Source of the DNA: Diadema setosum
Taxonomy: Eukaryota; Echinodermata; Echinoidea; Diadematoida; Diadematidae
Direction: 5' to 3'
Assembly: GCA_033980235.1 (NCBI GenBank)
Contig: CM067075.1
Coordinates: 11,258,292 to 11,322,291 of the forward strand
Length of the DNA stretch: 64,000 bases
A program made the translations under genes and the position numbers. This document shows positions 22,343-35,131 of this stretch, piece by piece. The notes under the pieces were generated by a model, which was not told the origin of the DNA, did no database searches, and saw nothing but the letters and a program-made list of their open reading frames with translations. How positions within the stretch are numbered: the stretch's first letter is position 1; each line of letters opens with the position of its first letter.

Positions 22343-23760
22343 AGGCGGTGTCACACCTGTCCGGGCAAGCTACGCGGGCTTGTGGCGAGGAGGTAGTTTA
22401 AAGCACGTAGAAGATTTTCCGCGGGCGGACAAGAATGTTTGCAATTTTCGCACTTGTTTCTTACTTACTAGACGCGTGCTACTTAGCTTCTACTTGCGTG
22501 CGTTCCGTGTGACTCGCGTGAAAGCTTTGAAACCGATTCATTTTCTGTTACGAGCGACTTACGGGGATTGCGAAGTACCTGCTTTGGAGTTGCCTGTGAG
22601 GTGCTACCGGTAAGGGTTTCCTACTTGTGTTCTGAGCGTACCTCTACGGGCAACTCCCGTGACTCTTCCGGAACAAGTTTTGAGCATGCTCAAGGCCTTG
22701 TCATACCGTATCTGGGGAAGTTTTGCGGCTTGACTTGCGGGGAAACAAATTTGCTACCCGGAGCTCTCCGCAGTTGGCCCGAACTTGACAGTACCTTGCA
22801 CTTATCTCGTCCTTAGTTGCCCGAAGGTGCGCACGCTAGTCCAATTTTCCCGCAGCAAAGTTTTGAGCATGACCAAAACTATTTCCGGATGAGTCGCGAG
22901 GATTGCCCGAAGAGTTCCACGCAGAACACCCGTAGGAGGGCCGTAGCCGCCGCAATTCACAGGCATTTGACCGACTTGAAGTAGGTAAGTTGCCCGCTGA
23001 TCTATGCCTATGTGAAGGGAGTGCAGGTGCGCGCCATTTGTGGGCTCATTCTCTTCTTTGTCCTCTGTCCTCTGTGGCGTCGAGGACTACCTGGTCCCTT
23101 TCGGACAGGACTTCATCCGCCGAATGGACTTCAGCAGCAATTTGATGCATTTGCTGTTAATCTTCCTGGCTTTGTCGCTGTCCATCCACTGGACGTTCTC
23201 TGCCCTTGTGCACTTTCCGTCTACGGGGCATCTTCACTTCTTGAAAGTTAGTTGACAAATGATTGTTTGCCCATCCACTCAAACCAGCCTATTGTTCAGG
23301 CTAGCACTCACCTCGCAGGCGACTAGTACGCAGATAACACGCAGTTGTGGCGCAGGTACTTCGTAGAGCCCGTATGTCGCCCGTAACTGACATAAAAGAA
23401 GCTATCACGAAGCTATCACGTGACACCCACGCGCCTAACATGCAGTTCAACGGAATACACGCAAGAAGGACTTAGGTATCACGCGTTTATCATGTAATAC
23501 CCACGCCAAACTCGCCCTAAACCTTGTCCGGCCGCAGAAATTATTCTGCGTGCTGAAAAATCCCCATTCGCAATCAGCCCGCTTAGCTGGTGTGACAGGG
23601 CCTTTTTTGGCAGCGGGTAAATAGAGCCAGCGTGCGCACCTCCGGGTAACTACTTTTGAGATACATGCTAGGTACTGTCATGTGCGGGTCATCTGCGGGG
23701 ACCTCCGGATAGCAAAAATGTTCTTCGGAAGTCGCACGCAAGGCTGGTGTGGCACGGCCT
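22343..23760. mobile_element. Non-autonomous element with AGGC(G/C)GTGTCACACC ends and TTA duplication
   Basis: Left end AGGCGGTGTCACACC and right end GGTGTGGCACGGCCT are inverted. TTA flanks both (22340-22342, 23761-23763): a 3-bp TWA-type duplication as for PIF/Harbinger. A second internal end, GGTGTGACAGGGCCTT, lies near 23590. The GC-richer body is a patchwork of short words (TTGCCCG, ACTTGCG, GTAGGTA, TCACGTGACACCCACGC) in both orientations. No transposase; frames at 22380-23255 are not credible genes. Confidence 0.72.
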
Positions 23761-23763
23761 TTA

Positions 23764-25954
23764 TGTTCTATGTATGACATTTTTCTTGTATGTCCCAGCT
23801 GGACATGATAATTATGTTAGCATATTAATAGGCCTACTTTATGCATTTTCCATTGAGAAATACGAAAATGAAGTTGAATTGAATTGAATTGAAATATGTG
23901 CCATTGTGTGAATGCAAGGTATTGCCGTATATGCATGGCATTTCCATATAATATGGGTCAATTATTATGACCACACATACACACGCGCACACACACATAC
24001 ACACACGCACGCACGCACGCACAGATATATTGAATTGAATTGAATTACTGAAACTGCACTGGCCTTACACTTGAGACACATTGAACAGTTCCGCAGCTGT
24101 TTATTTTCAGATTTCATATCACATCAAATCTGTACATGTACTTAACAAAAAAAAAAAGAAACAAAAATACAAACAAGCAAATTAACAAACTACAAAATAT
24201 GATATAAGGTTGGACATTACAAGAAAATGTGTCAGCATATGTACATAAAAGACAATTCTCTATTACATGTGAAATATGAAGGAACCGCAAAAGCAAAGCT
24301 TGTAACCGCGTGTTCCAGGAAAAAAAAAAAGTATCAATTATGTAAATTCGTTTTGCAATGGAGATAGGACACAAAGTATCTAATGACGAAACTATTTTGA
24401 AAGCTAAAACAGCAAGGTTCAAAGGGCAGAAGAAGTTAAATGAAGAGAAAGAAAAGAAAAAAAAAAGAGAAAAGGAAGAGAATAAGACATTGTTGATATA
24501 GCACAAAAATAAACTGATATGCGTGCATCAGGCCCGTAATAAGGATTTTAATGGGAGGATTCAGAATTAGAAACAGTGGACCACTTCCGGTTCTAATCAG
24601 CTGACAAAGAAACCTTTAAAAAAAAGGCTCCCCCGTGCAATTTCTTCGTTTCTCGTGCCACTTCCGGGTTTCATCGGTTGACAAGCGAAAACTAACAAAA
24701 CTAGAAACGGTCGCTATGGCGACTGGTATGCCTCCGCCATAATGCATGGTTCGCCTAATAGGCCTATAGTACAATGTCTTGGCAATGTGTGCTGACAGTT
24801 TCACATAATTGGCAAAATATTAGAATGACAGGTTTGTAACAAAATAATGTCTTGAATGTTCACTTTCCTTGAACTAGGTTGAATTGGATGAATAGCATAT
24901 TGCTTAGGAGAGCATGGCAGGTATTTGGGGATTTTAGGATTTTTACTTGACTTTTGACCCTTTTATAAGAGTATGCTTGAGTAATTTTCAAGGAATGGGG
25001 CAAAACGTGTAGTTTCGGTATTAAAATTTTAGCATTTTAATATGGCTTTTGACCCTGAACCTATGACCCTAAATTCCCAAAGAGAATCACTGTATGGTAG
25101 AACATGCATAAGTTTCATGATATCTTCTGTCACTTTCGAAGTATGGAGGAAGAAGTTAAATTTACCACTTTTACTTGACCTTTGACCTTTTGGCAAGACT
25201 CCATTACAAAAAGTGCGGTGACATCCTCCATAGCAAACGAGCGGTTTTAAATGCACCGCGCAAAGCGCACAATCAGGTATAGGACATTTACACGGACTCT
25301 CGACTTTACGAACTCATCTACCTCCCAGAATATGTCTTTTTGCTTAAATGCACCTGTTTTTTTTTAATGAAAATCTAGATTTCAAGCTTGCTCTAAATAC
25401 CTCATTTGTAGAGTTTTGTGAAAATTTTACATCGGTACCTTTCGAGTTGAAAATTAGGTGTCATTTCTCACTCAAACGCAATCAGCTCTACGACAACACG
25501 CAATTTTACATTGACGGCGCGGTGTGCCAACTATGAGCCTGAAGGCCATTTTGGGAGGGTTATTTTACTGCCATACCTGTTGTATTTGTACAATGCACCT
25601 GCCTAGTAAGTTGCAGCAAATACTCACGTGTATTCATACTGAGTTTGGAGGAATTTCGTGAAACTTCGCCATCGGTACATTTTCAATATTCATAAACCAC
25701 GTCAGTTTAGCCCCGAGCAGTGCCGTAAATAAATAGAGTCTGGTCAACCCGGTTTTCGGCTTGTGAGATTTGAAGCCTGTGATTGGTCAAAAGCTGGTCC
25801 CATGATCTACAGGCGCCATGTCGTTACCAAAGTCAATTACGCGGGCGCGAGCATAGCTCACACGCAGTGCCCATTGTTCATTTCGCGCAGCTACGCGCTA
25901 ATATTGCTTGCCTTTAGAACGTCCCCAATATTGGTCACGATGCAGTAGGGATAT
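23764..25954. other. Gene-free stretch with LINE-like tails and simple repeats
   Basis: Near 23775-23895 a plus-strand tail ends GAAGTTGAATTGAATTGAATTG, a LINE-like 3' tail; a second (TTGAAT) tract lies at 24028-24046 after CA/CG repeats (23973-24022). The 130-codon minus frame at 24114-24506 is Phe/Ser-rich low complexity. A DR1-like TGACCTTTGACCT is at 25176-25188. No gene recognised. Confidence 0.5.
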
Positions 25955-25956
25955 TA

Positions 25957-26101
25957 GGGAGCTTTAGATTTTAGACGCGCACACGTTCAAAGAGAAAAAA
26001 ACATGATCTGAGCGTGCGCAGTAGCGCGGATCGAGTTACTGCGCACGCTCAGACCATGTTTTTTTCTCCGAACGTCCGCGCGTCTAAAATCTAAAGCTCC
26101 C
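25957..26101. mobile_element. Near-perfect hairpin MITE (GGGAGCTTTAGA family), type copy
   Basis: 145 bp with TA on both sides (25955-25956, 26102-26103). The arms are about 66 bp each, from GGGAGCTTTAGATTTTAGAC to CTGAGCGTGCGCAGTA, with the inverse on the right and a loop of about 12 nt. High arm identity implies recent origin or constraint on folding. It is a Tc1/mariner-type MITE by TA duplication; the transposase source is not in the window. Confidence 0.88.
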
Positions 26102-26260
26102 TATTGTCATTGCCGTTGTCTACTTTATTGAAGTAGAAGGTATTCACGAAAGATATTTTGATATCTTACCGCGATAAACTGAAGATTCGTCATGCCTTCC
26201 TGAGCAGCATGGCGTTGCATGAAACGACCTAGCACAAGTGTAATGACACACCGCTTTCCG

Positions 26261-26360
26261 ACAGATCCAAAAGGAAGGAAAAGTGGGAAATCGGAGTGCG
26301 ACGAGAAGGCAGATCCAAACAGAAGGAAAAAGTGGGAAATGAAAGTGCGACCAGAAAACT
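26261..26360 (+). repeat. Two-copy ~50-bp tandem duplication
   Basis: CAGATCCAAA-AGGAAGGAAAAGTGGGAAAT-type units occur twice in direct orientation, each ending in GTGCGAC(G/C)AGAA. The copies differ at several positions. Not coding. Confidence 0.7.
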
Positions 26361-28167
26361 GGTCAGCGAGTATAGCAACTCGTTTCTGTTCCAGGTGAGG
26401 TTCATTTTACAGGTCAAAGGATCATTTTTAGGTAAAATGTTGAAATTCTATCTACAGGTGTGATCTATTGTTGAAATGTTACTACACAGTTCCTCCATAC
26501 CTTGGGGATTGCCCAATGCATAAAAAAACAAACAAACAAACACAGTATTTGCATGCCACCATTACTCCACAATGACACGTATAATGGAAAGGTTTTGGCT
26601 ATGATGGTCAAAGGTCAAGGGAAATACTAACATGACAGGATTTTCCCCATATCTTTAAAATGACCGCTCAAAGTATTGGCATAAAAATAGATTGGTCAAA
26701 GTGAAAATGCTCAAATTCCTTAATACTTGCCCAGTCTACGAGTCTTTAACAATAAAAGTCCATCCATTCACACCTAGTTTAAGGAAAGTAAACACTCGAC
26801 GCATTAGATTTTGTGACAAACATGCCATTTTCTTCTACCAAGTATGTGAAACTGTCGTGTAACATTGTAAAGACGTACTCCAGACCTGTTAAGAGAACAA
26901 TGTAATATGGCGGAGGTATACCAGTCGCCATTAGGACATTTTCATTTGGTTTTTTTTTTTAACCTACTTCATATATATTCAATGATCATGGCCATGTGCG
27001 GATGCCACCGAGGATATCCCTCAAGATGTAATCCAGGTACTGTCTTGTGCTTTAATTCAATTTCAGGTCTTTCTCTTTAAATTATCTTTAAACAATTTGA
27101 GATAATTTTACATACCTTAATACGCAATTATCGATGACGTTGTCATGTTGTGCATTGTACATAGGTGTATTCCTTTTGAATTACTAGTAGGCCTTCATGT
27201 CAGTTTCATACATATGGGAGTAAATAGGATGGCAATTGATGGTTATGTTATACGAGCGAAACATTAACAATTGATTGTGGAATTCGTCTATCGTCTGTGC
27301 ACAGCTAGAATTGTAAATTTATATATAATTTTCTTATACAACAATCTTGTTACCTGGACAACTTGCTAAATACAATATATAGCATACAGTATAGTGACAG
27401 TTAATGACACGGCTCACTGTGACTTCTTCTTTTTTTTTTTTTACAGCAATTTATTATAATATTCCTATAAAGGAATTATGTCCTTCAACAGCTTCCCTAT
27501 TATTTATCATGTTTATGTACCTCTGTGTTTGTGTCTATTTGAATGTGTAAGAATGATTGCCATGATAGTTGGCTTTGTTCAACATGGTTGGAATGAAAAA
27601 AATGTCCCTCCCCCCAACCTACCCCCTTTCTCTCCCTCTCTAAGAAAAAAAAAAGTCAAGCAACGCAGAGTGACGCTAGCCCCCCCCCCCCCCCCCCCCC
27701 CAAGCGCACGCGCTCAAACCTTGAGCGCACTGTCATGTCCGCTGGGTAACGACATGGCGTCCAATTTATGAGTTGGCCAGACTCTCTTTAATCATATACG
27801 GCACTGGCCCCGAGTGAATAACCCACCAATATGTTCATACGCTAAAGCATGCATGCTTCTCAATTGAATACGCTACGCTGATTGGCTAAATGCCATTGGC
27901 CTTACGCGGTCGCATCGGGTTAACGCGTGATCGTGACTTAGCGCGTATGCAAATTCGTGACGTGACAATAGGTGCGCGCGTCTTTATTACTATTTAGATT
28001 TCATTAATACATTAGCTCAACGTAGCATTTGCGGCGCGTGATTGCATCATGAATATGTATTATTCTTAACGCCCAACGCACTGTGATAGGTGGTATGCAA
28101 ATGACGGATCTACGTCATAGCTCATTATCTGTTTGTCACCGTTCGCGTGTAGACTTTTTATAAGTGA
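26361..28167. other. Intergenic; no gene seen
   Basis: AT-rich DNA with a DR1-like TGGTCAAAGGTCA at 26605-26617 and a C-run at about 27681-27702. The 97-codon frame at 27478-27771 contains homopolymer-derived proline and lysine and is not credible. Confidence 0.45.
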
Positions 28168-28786
28168 GACCCCGTTTACAGTGCGTGGGCTGGGCCGAGC
28201 CGCGGCCGAGCCCGGCCTCAATTGCGGGGCCGAGCCCCGAAGTTTTGTCCGTTTACACTGCCGGGCTCGGCCGCGCTTTTAATTCAAACCTTTCAATATT
28301 TTGTCGTAGTGGCGCTCTGCTTGTAAACAAACGTAACTTGCTATAGTCTGGTTTTCAGACCCTTTGCCAACTGGATTCTGTGGCGACGAAGTCGCCGTTC
28401 GGGCAAAGGCCTTTGCCGAAGGAAAAATCCTTTGCAGGACAAAACCACCTTAAACTATACTAGTTTTCGACGTTGAGGGGGTTAATATACTGAATAGCGA
28501 AATAGTACGGGCAGAGGGTTTGGAAACCAAACTAAAATTGGCCGCGCATTTGGCCCAGTTTGCGTTTACACTGAGAAAAGGCCGGGCTCGGCCGCGGCTC
28601 GGCCGCGGCCGAGACCACCCTCCAGAGCGTGGCCAAATGGGCGGCCAATTTTGGCCCCGCATTTGGCCTTTTGCGCGATTACACTGAAATGAAGGCGGGC
28701 TCGGCCGGCTTTGCCTCGCACTGTAAACGGGGTCTGAGGCTGGGCTTGGCCGCGGCTCGGCCCAGCCCCGCACTGTAAACGGGGTC
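28168..28786 (+). mobile_element. GACCCCGTTTACAG-family element, copy 2, with a doubled right end
   Basis: Begins GACCCCGTTTACAGTGCG; the first right end, CACTGTAAACGGGGTC, closes at 28734, and TGA lies on both sides of that unit (28165-28167 and 28735-28737), a clean 3-bp duplication. A further ~50 bp repeats the right terminus (CGCACTGTAAACGGGGTC, ending 28786). The core matches the copies at 6329 and 42328. CGGCCGCGGC/CTCGGCCG arrays fill both subterminal regions. The 118-codon minus frame is a shadow. Confidence 0.82.
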
Positions 28787-28866
28787 CTATAGTTTGGCTG
28801 AAGCATTAACTGACAATCAGCAAGACTATTCTATATCAGTGTAAATGGGTGCGCGTTACGAGTAGG

Positions 28867-29256
28867 CCACCCACGAGTTATAGTTCCCACGAGCTAGACA
28901 CGAGGCAAGTATAAGGTCCATGATTCCGACACTAGGCAAACAATGTCCACGAGTTTGACTCTAGGCAAAAAAAAAAGAAGAAAAAAAAAGTACATCCTCT
29001 TGAGTCCGACACAAGGTGAGCAAGGTCCACGAGTCAGACACTCATTACATCACGGGCCTTTTTTTTTTTTTTTTTTTTTTTTGCCTAGGGTCCCACTCGT
29101 GGGCCTTCATTGCTTGCCTTCTGTCGGCCTCATGGACCTTATTTGCCTATGTCCGAGCTTATGGGCTGTGTGACTCATGAACCCTTTTTTTTTTTTTAAA
29201 TGTCGAGCTCGTGGATCGTAGATGACTCGTGAGTGTCAGGCTCGTGGGATGACCCC
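28867..29256. mobile_element. Motif-array foldback, CCCACGAGTTCGACAC family, copy 2
   Basis: CCACGAG(T/C)..GACAC(T/G)..GGC words recur about every 30 bp on the left half. Their inverse (CTCGTGGGCC, GTCGGCCTCATGG, GTCGAGCTCGTGG) fills the right half, ending CTCGTGGGATGACCCC. Homopolymer runs interrupt the centre. Same family as 20036-20325. Confidence 0.65.
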
Positions 29257-29960
29257 TTCTACATATCCCCCATAGTGGCGACACTCTTCATAGAAAACGA
29301 GGAAGGGTCCACAAGCTACGAAGGGGTATTAACGGTCCAAACTGTAAAAAAAAAAAAAAAAAAAAAAAGCATCGTGTGGACATGCAAACAAATAATTATG
29401 AGTTTTAATTATGACCATTCTCTAAGTGTTCTATCCATGCTGTTAGGGAATAAAGACTTCAGTGAAACTTGAAGAAAAGATTAGACAGACAAAATACATA
29501 AAAATGACTGAAATAAACTTCCGCAATAAGACTTTGAGGTGAAAATACAATGATATACTTTTAAAACAGTGAAAGATATTGGAACTTGAGAAGAAGTGTG
29601 GTATACGATACATAGAACTGCAGATGTTGATCTCGATGGGCATTTTGATTGAATGATGTGAATATTAATCTTTGATTGAAGAGCGAAATTGAATTACCGA
29701 CCTCATAGTGCCATTTCTTTTTCGCGACTTTGATGGACACGATTGTCAAACTTACAAACTTATAGAAATGACTATAAGGGAAATATCAGATAAGATCAAA
29801 AGCAAAACCGGAACAAAGTTCATGCTGTATTCACCAACATTTTATTTCTGCACACAAATTTTCGAGCGATTCGCTCTTTCTCAAGTGTTGATACTGAGAT
29901 AACAATAACAATTTATTTACAAACTTACAAACTTATAAAAATGACTATAATGGAAATATC

Positions 29961-30004
<44 letters not shown>

Positions 30005-30284
30005 TTATACATATATATATACACATACACACACACACACACATATATAATATACATATATACATGATAGATAAGTATGCTGCCACTGCAACACCACCAC
30101 CAGTCTCTCTCTCTCTCTCTCTCTCTCTCCCTCTCTTTCTCTCATTAGACAGGTCTAGATTCACGACGTTAACTTTCTTTTTTTTTTTGTCTTAGGATTA
30201 TCGTCGCAGATCTAAAGCTGCATATCTAGTCTGTCACACCCTCACAATCATGTAAATATACCGTAAGGGAGGGGGGATATATTA
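29257..30284. other. Intergenic with simple repeats
   Basis: Contains an A-run (29346-29368), (AT)n/(AC)n/(CT)n tracts at 29965-30140, and at about 30193-30215 a fragment CGTCGCAGATCTAAAGC matching a terminus of the MITE at 30285. Two copies of TTTACAAACTTACAAACTTATA-like sequence flank 29747-29940. No gene seen. Confidence 0.5.
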
Positions 30285-30432
30285 GCGAGCTTTAGATCTG
30301 CGACGCGAACGCTAAGACGACGTAGCCTCCCGGATCGGACAATGCAATCAGCTGTCTTGCACATGTGCAGTTTTTTTTTGTTTTTGTTTTTGTTTTTGTT
30401 TTTTTGCCTAATTAGGGTTGTCTAAAGCTCGC
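30285..30432. mobile_element. TA-flanked MITE (GCGAGCTTTAGATC subfamily)
   Basis: Starts GCGAGCTTTAGATCTGCGAC and ends GTCTAAAGCTCGC, with TA on both sides (30283-30284, 30433-30434). 148 bp. Its end motif differs from the GGGAGCTTTAGA copies mainly at the second base, so the two sets look like one superfamily. A T-rich slippage tract interrupts the right arm. Confidence 0.78.
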
Positions 30433-30434
30433 TA

Positions 30435-32077
30435 ATATCACTAACAACACCGATTACATGATGGCAGGTTACCACAATACCTAATCTCATAGACAGGCAG
30501 ACAAAATGTATAGATGATTATGCAGTCACTGAGTTAAAGGAGACCTCCGGATGATTTTCAAATGTTTACAGTTGAACATTATATAAATTAGTTATACTGG
30601 GTACAGTTTCAGGATTTATAATGATTGGGATGAAAAATAAGAATGTTTTCGAAGTTTATAACAAATTGCAATGAACAAGGATGATGACATGGCAGCCTCA
30701 CCATAAGAATGCATGAGATGTGGCTCAAGGAAGCAGCACAAAAGAAGAAGGCATGCATAGATTACACACAGGTGAGCTTGTAAGCATGCGGTATTGTTAT
30801 GGAATGACACTGCTACATTTCTGAGATATGTGAGGCTCCATGTCATCATCTTTGTTCAGTGTAATTTGTTTAAGGTTTTTGAAAGTACTGATTCTCTGCT
30901 CAAGAACCACAATAAATTTAAATAAAAAATCTATACATGAAGCTGTTGATTTATGTACTACATGATGTGAAATTATGAAAATCGTCCGGAATGCCCCTTT
31001 AAACCAATATCAATATTCACAAACAAACTGAAATTTTGGGTAGAAAATTCGTTGAGCCTCTTCAGTCGGTCTTGTCAAAATGCTGCTAACATAATGTGCA
31101 TAATCCCACTGAAAGGGCGCGTACTGTCTAATGCTTATGTTTTGGACTAGGATAATTTGTTGATTCCGATGCACGGTGCCTTTGTATAAGACATTTGATT
31201 TTATGTAGCATACCCAATCTTCACGGTCAAGGTTTTGCGCCGTAGATCGTTAGTATACACTGATTTGATACATTTCCTTATCATCAATCAATCAATATTC
31301 ATTTAACGCATAACAAACAACCCCCCCCCCCCAACACATACACACATCACCAGACACACACCTAACAACGTGCCTAACAACAGCAGAGTATTCGTGATGG
31401 CAGTGAAAAAAAAATTAATGAATAGCGGACCTGCGAAGAATGCCGACAATATTTAGAATGGACTTCTATTAATTAGCTTGCGTCGACAGTCCTGTTATAG
31501 AAGACATATTCCTTCCAACATTCCTGTTGTCCCCAGTTCGAGTAATGCACTTTGAGCGCTAACCTCGACAATGAAAGAATGCGATCGATGTTGTTTGTCC
31601 ACCTGTACAAGCACCGCGCGGAGAAACAAGCGTGAGCGGAGCAATGCGTTTACTGATGACAACATGCACGAGGAATCGCTCCAGCCATTTTTAGAATCCA
31701 TTTCTCGACACATACAAAAACAAAAAAACCAACAAAAACAACAGAATATTAGGATTGCAAGGCTATGAATAGTTAAACAAAGACAGACTTGCAGTGATAT
31801 TGAAGATGGCTTCTTGTCCATCTTCGCAAGAGAGAGAGAGAGAGAATGTGTTGTGGTTATATTCTTTAAGTGTCTGTGTGTTTGTGTGTGAGTGTTTTGA
31901 GAGTATGAGTCTTTGTATGTTGGGTTTAACCTGAATTTTAGCGCAATATACGATATTCATGGTAATTGATAACGTATTTCAGTTTTTTAGAATTTACCTC
32001 TTTTTTTTTTTTCTTCGCCTACCCTGTTCCGTCGGTCTCGTGGGATGACCCCTTCAAATTCGGAACATTCTGCTACA
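30435..32077. other. Intergenic; no gene seen
   Basis: A 108-codon minus frame at 31495-31821 has Cys/Phe-rich low-complexity content and no domain. A C-run lies at 31321-31332. At about 32034-32055 an isolated GTCTCGTGGGATGACCCC is an orphan end of the CCCACGAG motif-array family. Confidence 0.45.
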
Positions 32078-33395
32078 CTACAACCCACTGGCGTAGCCAG
32101 GGGGGGGGGGGGGGGGGCGATGGGGGCGGTCGCCCCCCCTAAGATTTGGACCGAGGATTTGGGAGGCGGAAAAAAAAATGCGTGTATACTGTATGCATGC
32201 ACATGAAGCGGGTCTCCTTTGCAACATTTCATCAAATAAGATATTTTTTTTTGAATATTTCACTCAAAGTGTGCACCAGATCGTAGAATTTCAATTCAAA
32301 ATATGCAAAATCTCTCGTGCTTCTCCCCCTCTATGCTCTATATCCCTAGCTAAGTACACTTTTTAGATTTACAAAAAAATCTGAATAATTCTGAGTGCAC
32401 AAGACTTTTCACTAATATTCCGGAAACTGAAGGTTCCCTCATGTATAAGGGGAATTTCACCTTTTAATCGACCCTTTCCTCCCTCAGCCCCCCCCCCATC
32501 AGTTGTTTTTTTTTTTGATTACCCACATGTTGATTCCATCAAATATGCGTATTATGCGTATACGAGATATCTCAATTTCAACCTTAAAAAGTTAAAAGCT
32601 CCATCGGAAGGGAAGAGTGGAGATAACACTCGCCAACGCCTTCTCCCTGCTCGCCCCCCCCCCCCCCCGCCATGCAAAGAAGTAGACTGTGGCTATACCA
32701 AGATCGTTTTATTTCAATTCTAAAAACGCAAAAGCTCCGCGAGAGGGAGGGGGAATCCCCCTTCCCCTAAGTTCTACCTCACTAGACTTAATACATACGC
32801 ACAGATGGTGCACATTCGGAATAAGAGCTAAATTCCGTGATTTTAACACTTCGATGAAAAAGTGTTGCACCAAAAATTTGCACCAGATCGCTGAATTTCA
32901 GGTCTGAAAACGCAAAATCACCTTCGTGTGGGAGGGGATATGCCCCTATCTACACCCTCGTGTGCATGCTTTTTTCTGTTTGATTGCTGAACAGACAGCG
33001 TTCATGATATTCAGTGTAAGAATTAATACAAGAAGACTAGTGTGTTTGAATTATATTGTTTTATAAAACACGCAAAAACATGCATCAAATTGCACCATTT
33101 GCAACATCAAAATGCAAAAAGTTCTCACCGTAGGAGGGGGGACACCCCCCCTCCCACACCCTCCCCTACCCCCTCGCTCGCTCCGCTCGCTCGGGTTCAG
33201 TCGAGTTCGTGATATACAGTGAAAAGAATTAATACAAGAAGTGTATCTAAATTATATCATTTTATAGGCAAATGTATTGTACAATAATAATCTACACTAA
33301 AATATACTGCTACCTTAAACAAGTGGGACTGTTTCACGTCGATAAAACGCGCAAACACATGCATCAAATTGCACCATTTGCAAAATCAAAATGAA

Positions 33396-35131
33396 ACTAG
33401 ACTTGGAATTTGTCAAGACTGACAAATTAGGTGATCCGATTTTTTTTTAATCAACGATTTGAGTCTCCTGATCCCAATAGGCATGACCATACCGGTTTCA
33501 TCTGTGTTTAGTGGACATTGGCCGTGTGATGTTTGGATTCTCATTTAGAAAAGAGAGTCAGACCTGCCATCTATGGTACACAATTCCGTATACACTAACG
33601 AAGATACAGAATGAAGTATATTTGACCTTTGACCCCAATTTGCACAGACAAGATGGCATCTGAGCAAAAAGTGGTTATTTTGTGAAATGATCCTTGTAAC
33701 ATGGTCTTTACGTGTGCAAAATATGGGAAAGATAGGACATGTATTCACCAAGATACAGGATGATACATTTATGACCTTTGACCCTAATTTACATACCCAA
33801 GATGACGTCTGATCAAGTAGTTGTTATTTTATGAAATAATGTACGTGACATGAACTAAACATGTGCAAAATATTGGGCTGATAGAGCTTGTTTTTCTTGA
33901 GTATTGTAAAGAAAGTTGCAAAAAGAAAGGAATATCTCAATACATCGAAGATAAGCTTTAATTTCAACCAAGTTTTTGGACGTGATCGCGGCACCGTATG
34001 AAAAAACGAAGGGCACATTCACGATAGCGCAAAGTCTCAGCTACAACATATCAAAATCTGGGAGAAATTCACCGAAGCATAAGTGAGCTAGTGCTCGAAA
34101 AAGACAGTCATGTCAATTTTCATTTCCAGAAAAATTGCACTCCCATAGAGATAACACGTAAACTGGTCAAATTTGACAAGTTTACATTCAATCCATTTTT
34201 ACGAGGTGATGCCGTCATCCAATCAAAATGTTGTTATTATATTTATGAAAGAGCATTTAATAACCTACAACATACTGAAATCTGGGTGAAAATTGGCAAA
34301 GGATAAGTGAGATACGCTCGAGTGAACTTGAAATTTGATGACGTCATTTTGAAAATTTACTTTTTTTATTTCATTAAGAAATTTGATATCTTTTAATCAT
34401 TTTTCCAGCATCGCCAACCCATGAAGTGACATGTACAACTCATCAGCTTTCAGAATATGTAAAGAAAATGGGGGGTCACCTTCCATCCTGACGAGTAAAA
34501 TCGGATTTAAAATTGGCGGGTTTTTGGCATTGTTGCACTGTATATCGCCATTGACGCGCGCGCGTAATTTCAACTTTGACGGGCCCGTATGACGTCATAT
34601 TGAGTCGGATTGACTTGAAACTTGGTAGAAATACTCCTTGACATGTCAGGCAGCCGATAAGTGTGAAAAAACGGGAAATTTCCATTGCATATGAGCTGTG
34701 CGTGCGTATATGCGCGCGCGCGTACGCGTCCGTCCAATTTTTTCAATTTTTCAAAAAATGCTCTAAATGGTCTGAAACGTGTGCAAAAAGAATTTGAGCT
34801 CGATTTGAACATACAAATATTTCAACGCGCGCGTACGCGCACGTTTGAAGGTATAGATGAATTTTGAGAATATGAGTAGAATGCGCTTGACTTGAAATAT
34901 ATGTGACGTAAATTTCATTGAAAAATTCCATTTCATTAATGAGATATGATTGAAAATGTGTTTTCATATAATGACGTCATAGTGACGTAACGGTCGACTG
35001 ATCACTTTGATTTTAGTTTGATTGCCGTCTTTGGGAGACGATACATATATGGTATAAGTTTGAAATTGATAGGAAGAGGACTTTCTGAGCTAATCGATAC
35101 ACAATTTTTGGGGAGAAATAAGAAAAAGAAG
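33396..35131 (+). mobile_element. Helitron/Helentron-like element, copy A (3'-truncated)
   Basis: Starts ACTAGACTTGGAATTTGTCA with the AATTTGTC..GACAAATT hairpin and AGGTGATCCGA. It matches copies B and C through the body but lacks the terminal hairpin: it stops at GGGAGAAATAAGAAAAAGAAG, where copy B begins directly. It holds one copy of the ~565-bp internal module that B and C have twice. Two perfect DR1 sites (33623, 33772) and three TGACGTCA sites (34339, 34590, 34972) are present. Non-coding; frames such as 34570-34967 reflect CG-rich shared sequence. Confidence 0.7.

Noticed and set aside
24114..24506. 130-codon minus-strand frame with hydrophobic stretches
   Set aside because: It is Phe/Ser low-complexity sequence from AAAG-rich DNA, with no conserved motif; apparent membrane segments are compositional.
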